Assembly: GCF_001949145.1 (NCBI RefSeq)
Contig: NW_019091492.1
Span: 422,577-471,594 of the forward strand
Reading direction: 5' to 3'
Length of the DNA: 49,018 nt
From: Acanthaster planci
Lineage: Eukaryota > Echinodermata > Asteroidea > Valvatida > Acanthasteridae
Each line of letters begins with the position of its first letter. Positions within the stretch are counted from its first letter, which is position 1. The position numbers and the translations under genes are program-made. Below are positions 49,015 to 49,018 of the stretch, piece after piece. The notes beneath the pieces are model-generated. The model did no database searches. It was not told the origin of the DNA and was given only the letters and a program-made list of their open reading frames with translations.

Positions 49015-49018
49015 TAAA

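Noticed and set aside
48984-49018. Minus-strand exon preceding the coiled-coil exons
   Set aside because: In the required phase a TGA occurs a few codons upstream, and the bases belong to the 60-bp direct repeat.

Overview
This is a piece of an animal nuclear genome, most likely from a marine invertebrate. It is AT-rich and almost entirely non-coding. Its exons are short and bounded by GT-AG splice sites. It also holds a Pol III tRNA gene, tRNA-derived SINEs with ATT-rich tails, a long minisatellite and an assembly gap of N. Nothing in it looks bacterial: no operons and no compact coding. The frequent 'acatgta' strings and the TCCGGG/CCTCCCA-type SINE body fit amphioxus, hemichordate, brachiopod or mollusc DNA, but the species cannot be fixed from sequence alone.

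The one well-supported protein gene lies at the right end on the minus strand, 45044-48299. Four exons join in a single frame through consistent splice phases. They give about the last 206 residues of a coiled-coil protein with a Ser/Arg/Pro-rich tail. I suspect the axonemal ruler protein CCDC39, from layout only. The 5' part lies beyond the right edge.

Positions 1-45000 are mostly non-coding. They contain two tRNA-derived SINEs (3613-3902 and 20645-20940) and two inverted-repeat or MITE-like structures (19653-19939 and 22182-22319). A complete tRNA-Thr(TGT) gene lies at 23662-23734. The most striking locus is 24491-27370: a 19-bp GATC-rich minisatellite of about 54 units, split by a 1.85-kb fold-back element with CpG-rich 328-bp terminal inverted repeats. 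Removing the element and one 7-bp copy of AGGAGCT restores the minisatellite in exact register.

Four weak plus-strand candidate exons (15412-15519, 23262-23326, 30427-30517, 38724-38822) are phase-compatible. They may mark a long-intron gene across the window, but chance decoys are common, so this is a hypothesis only. Several GC-richer, low-repeat blocks (for example 12640-13480, 21600-21950, 29230-29640, 34260-34680, 42330-42510) could be conserved regulatory elements. That needs cross-species alignment.
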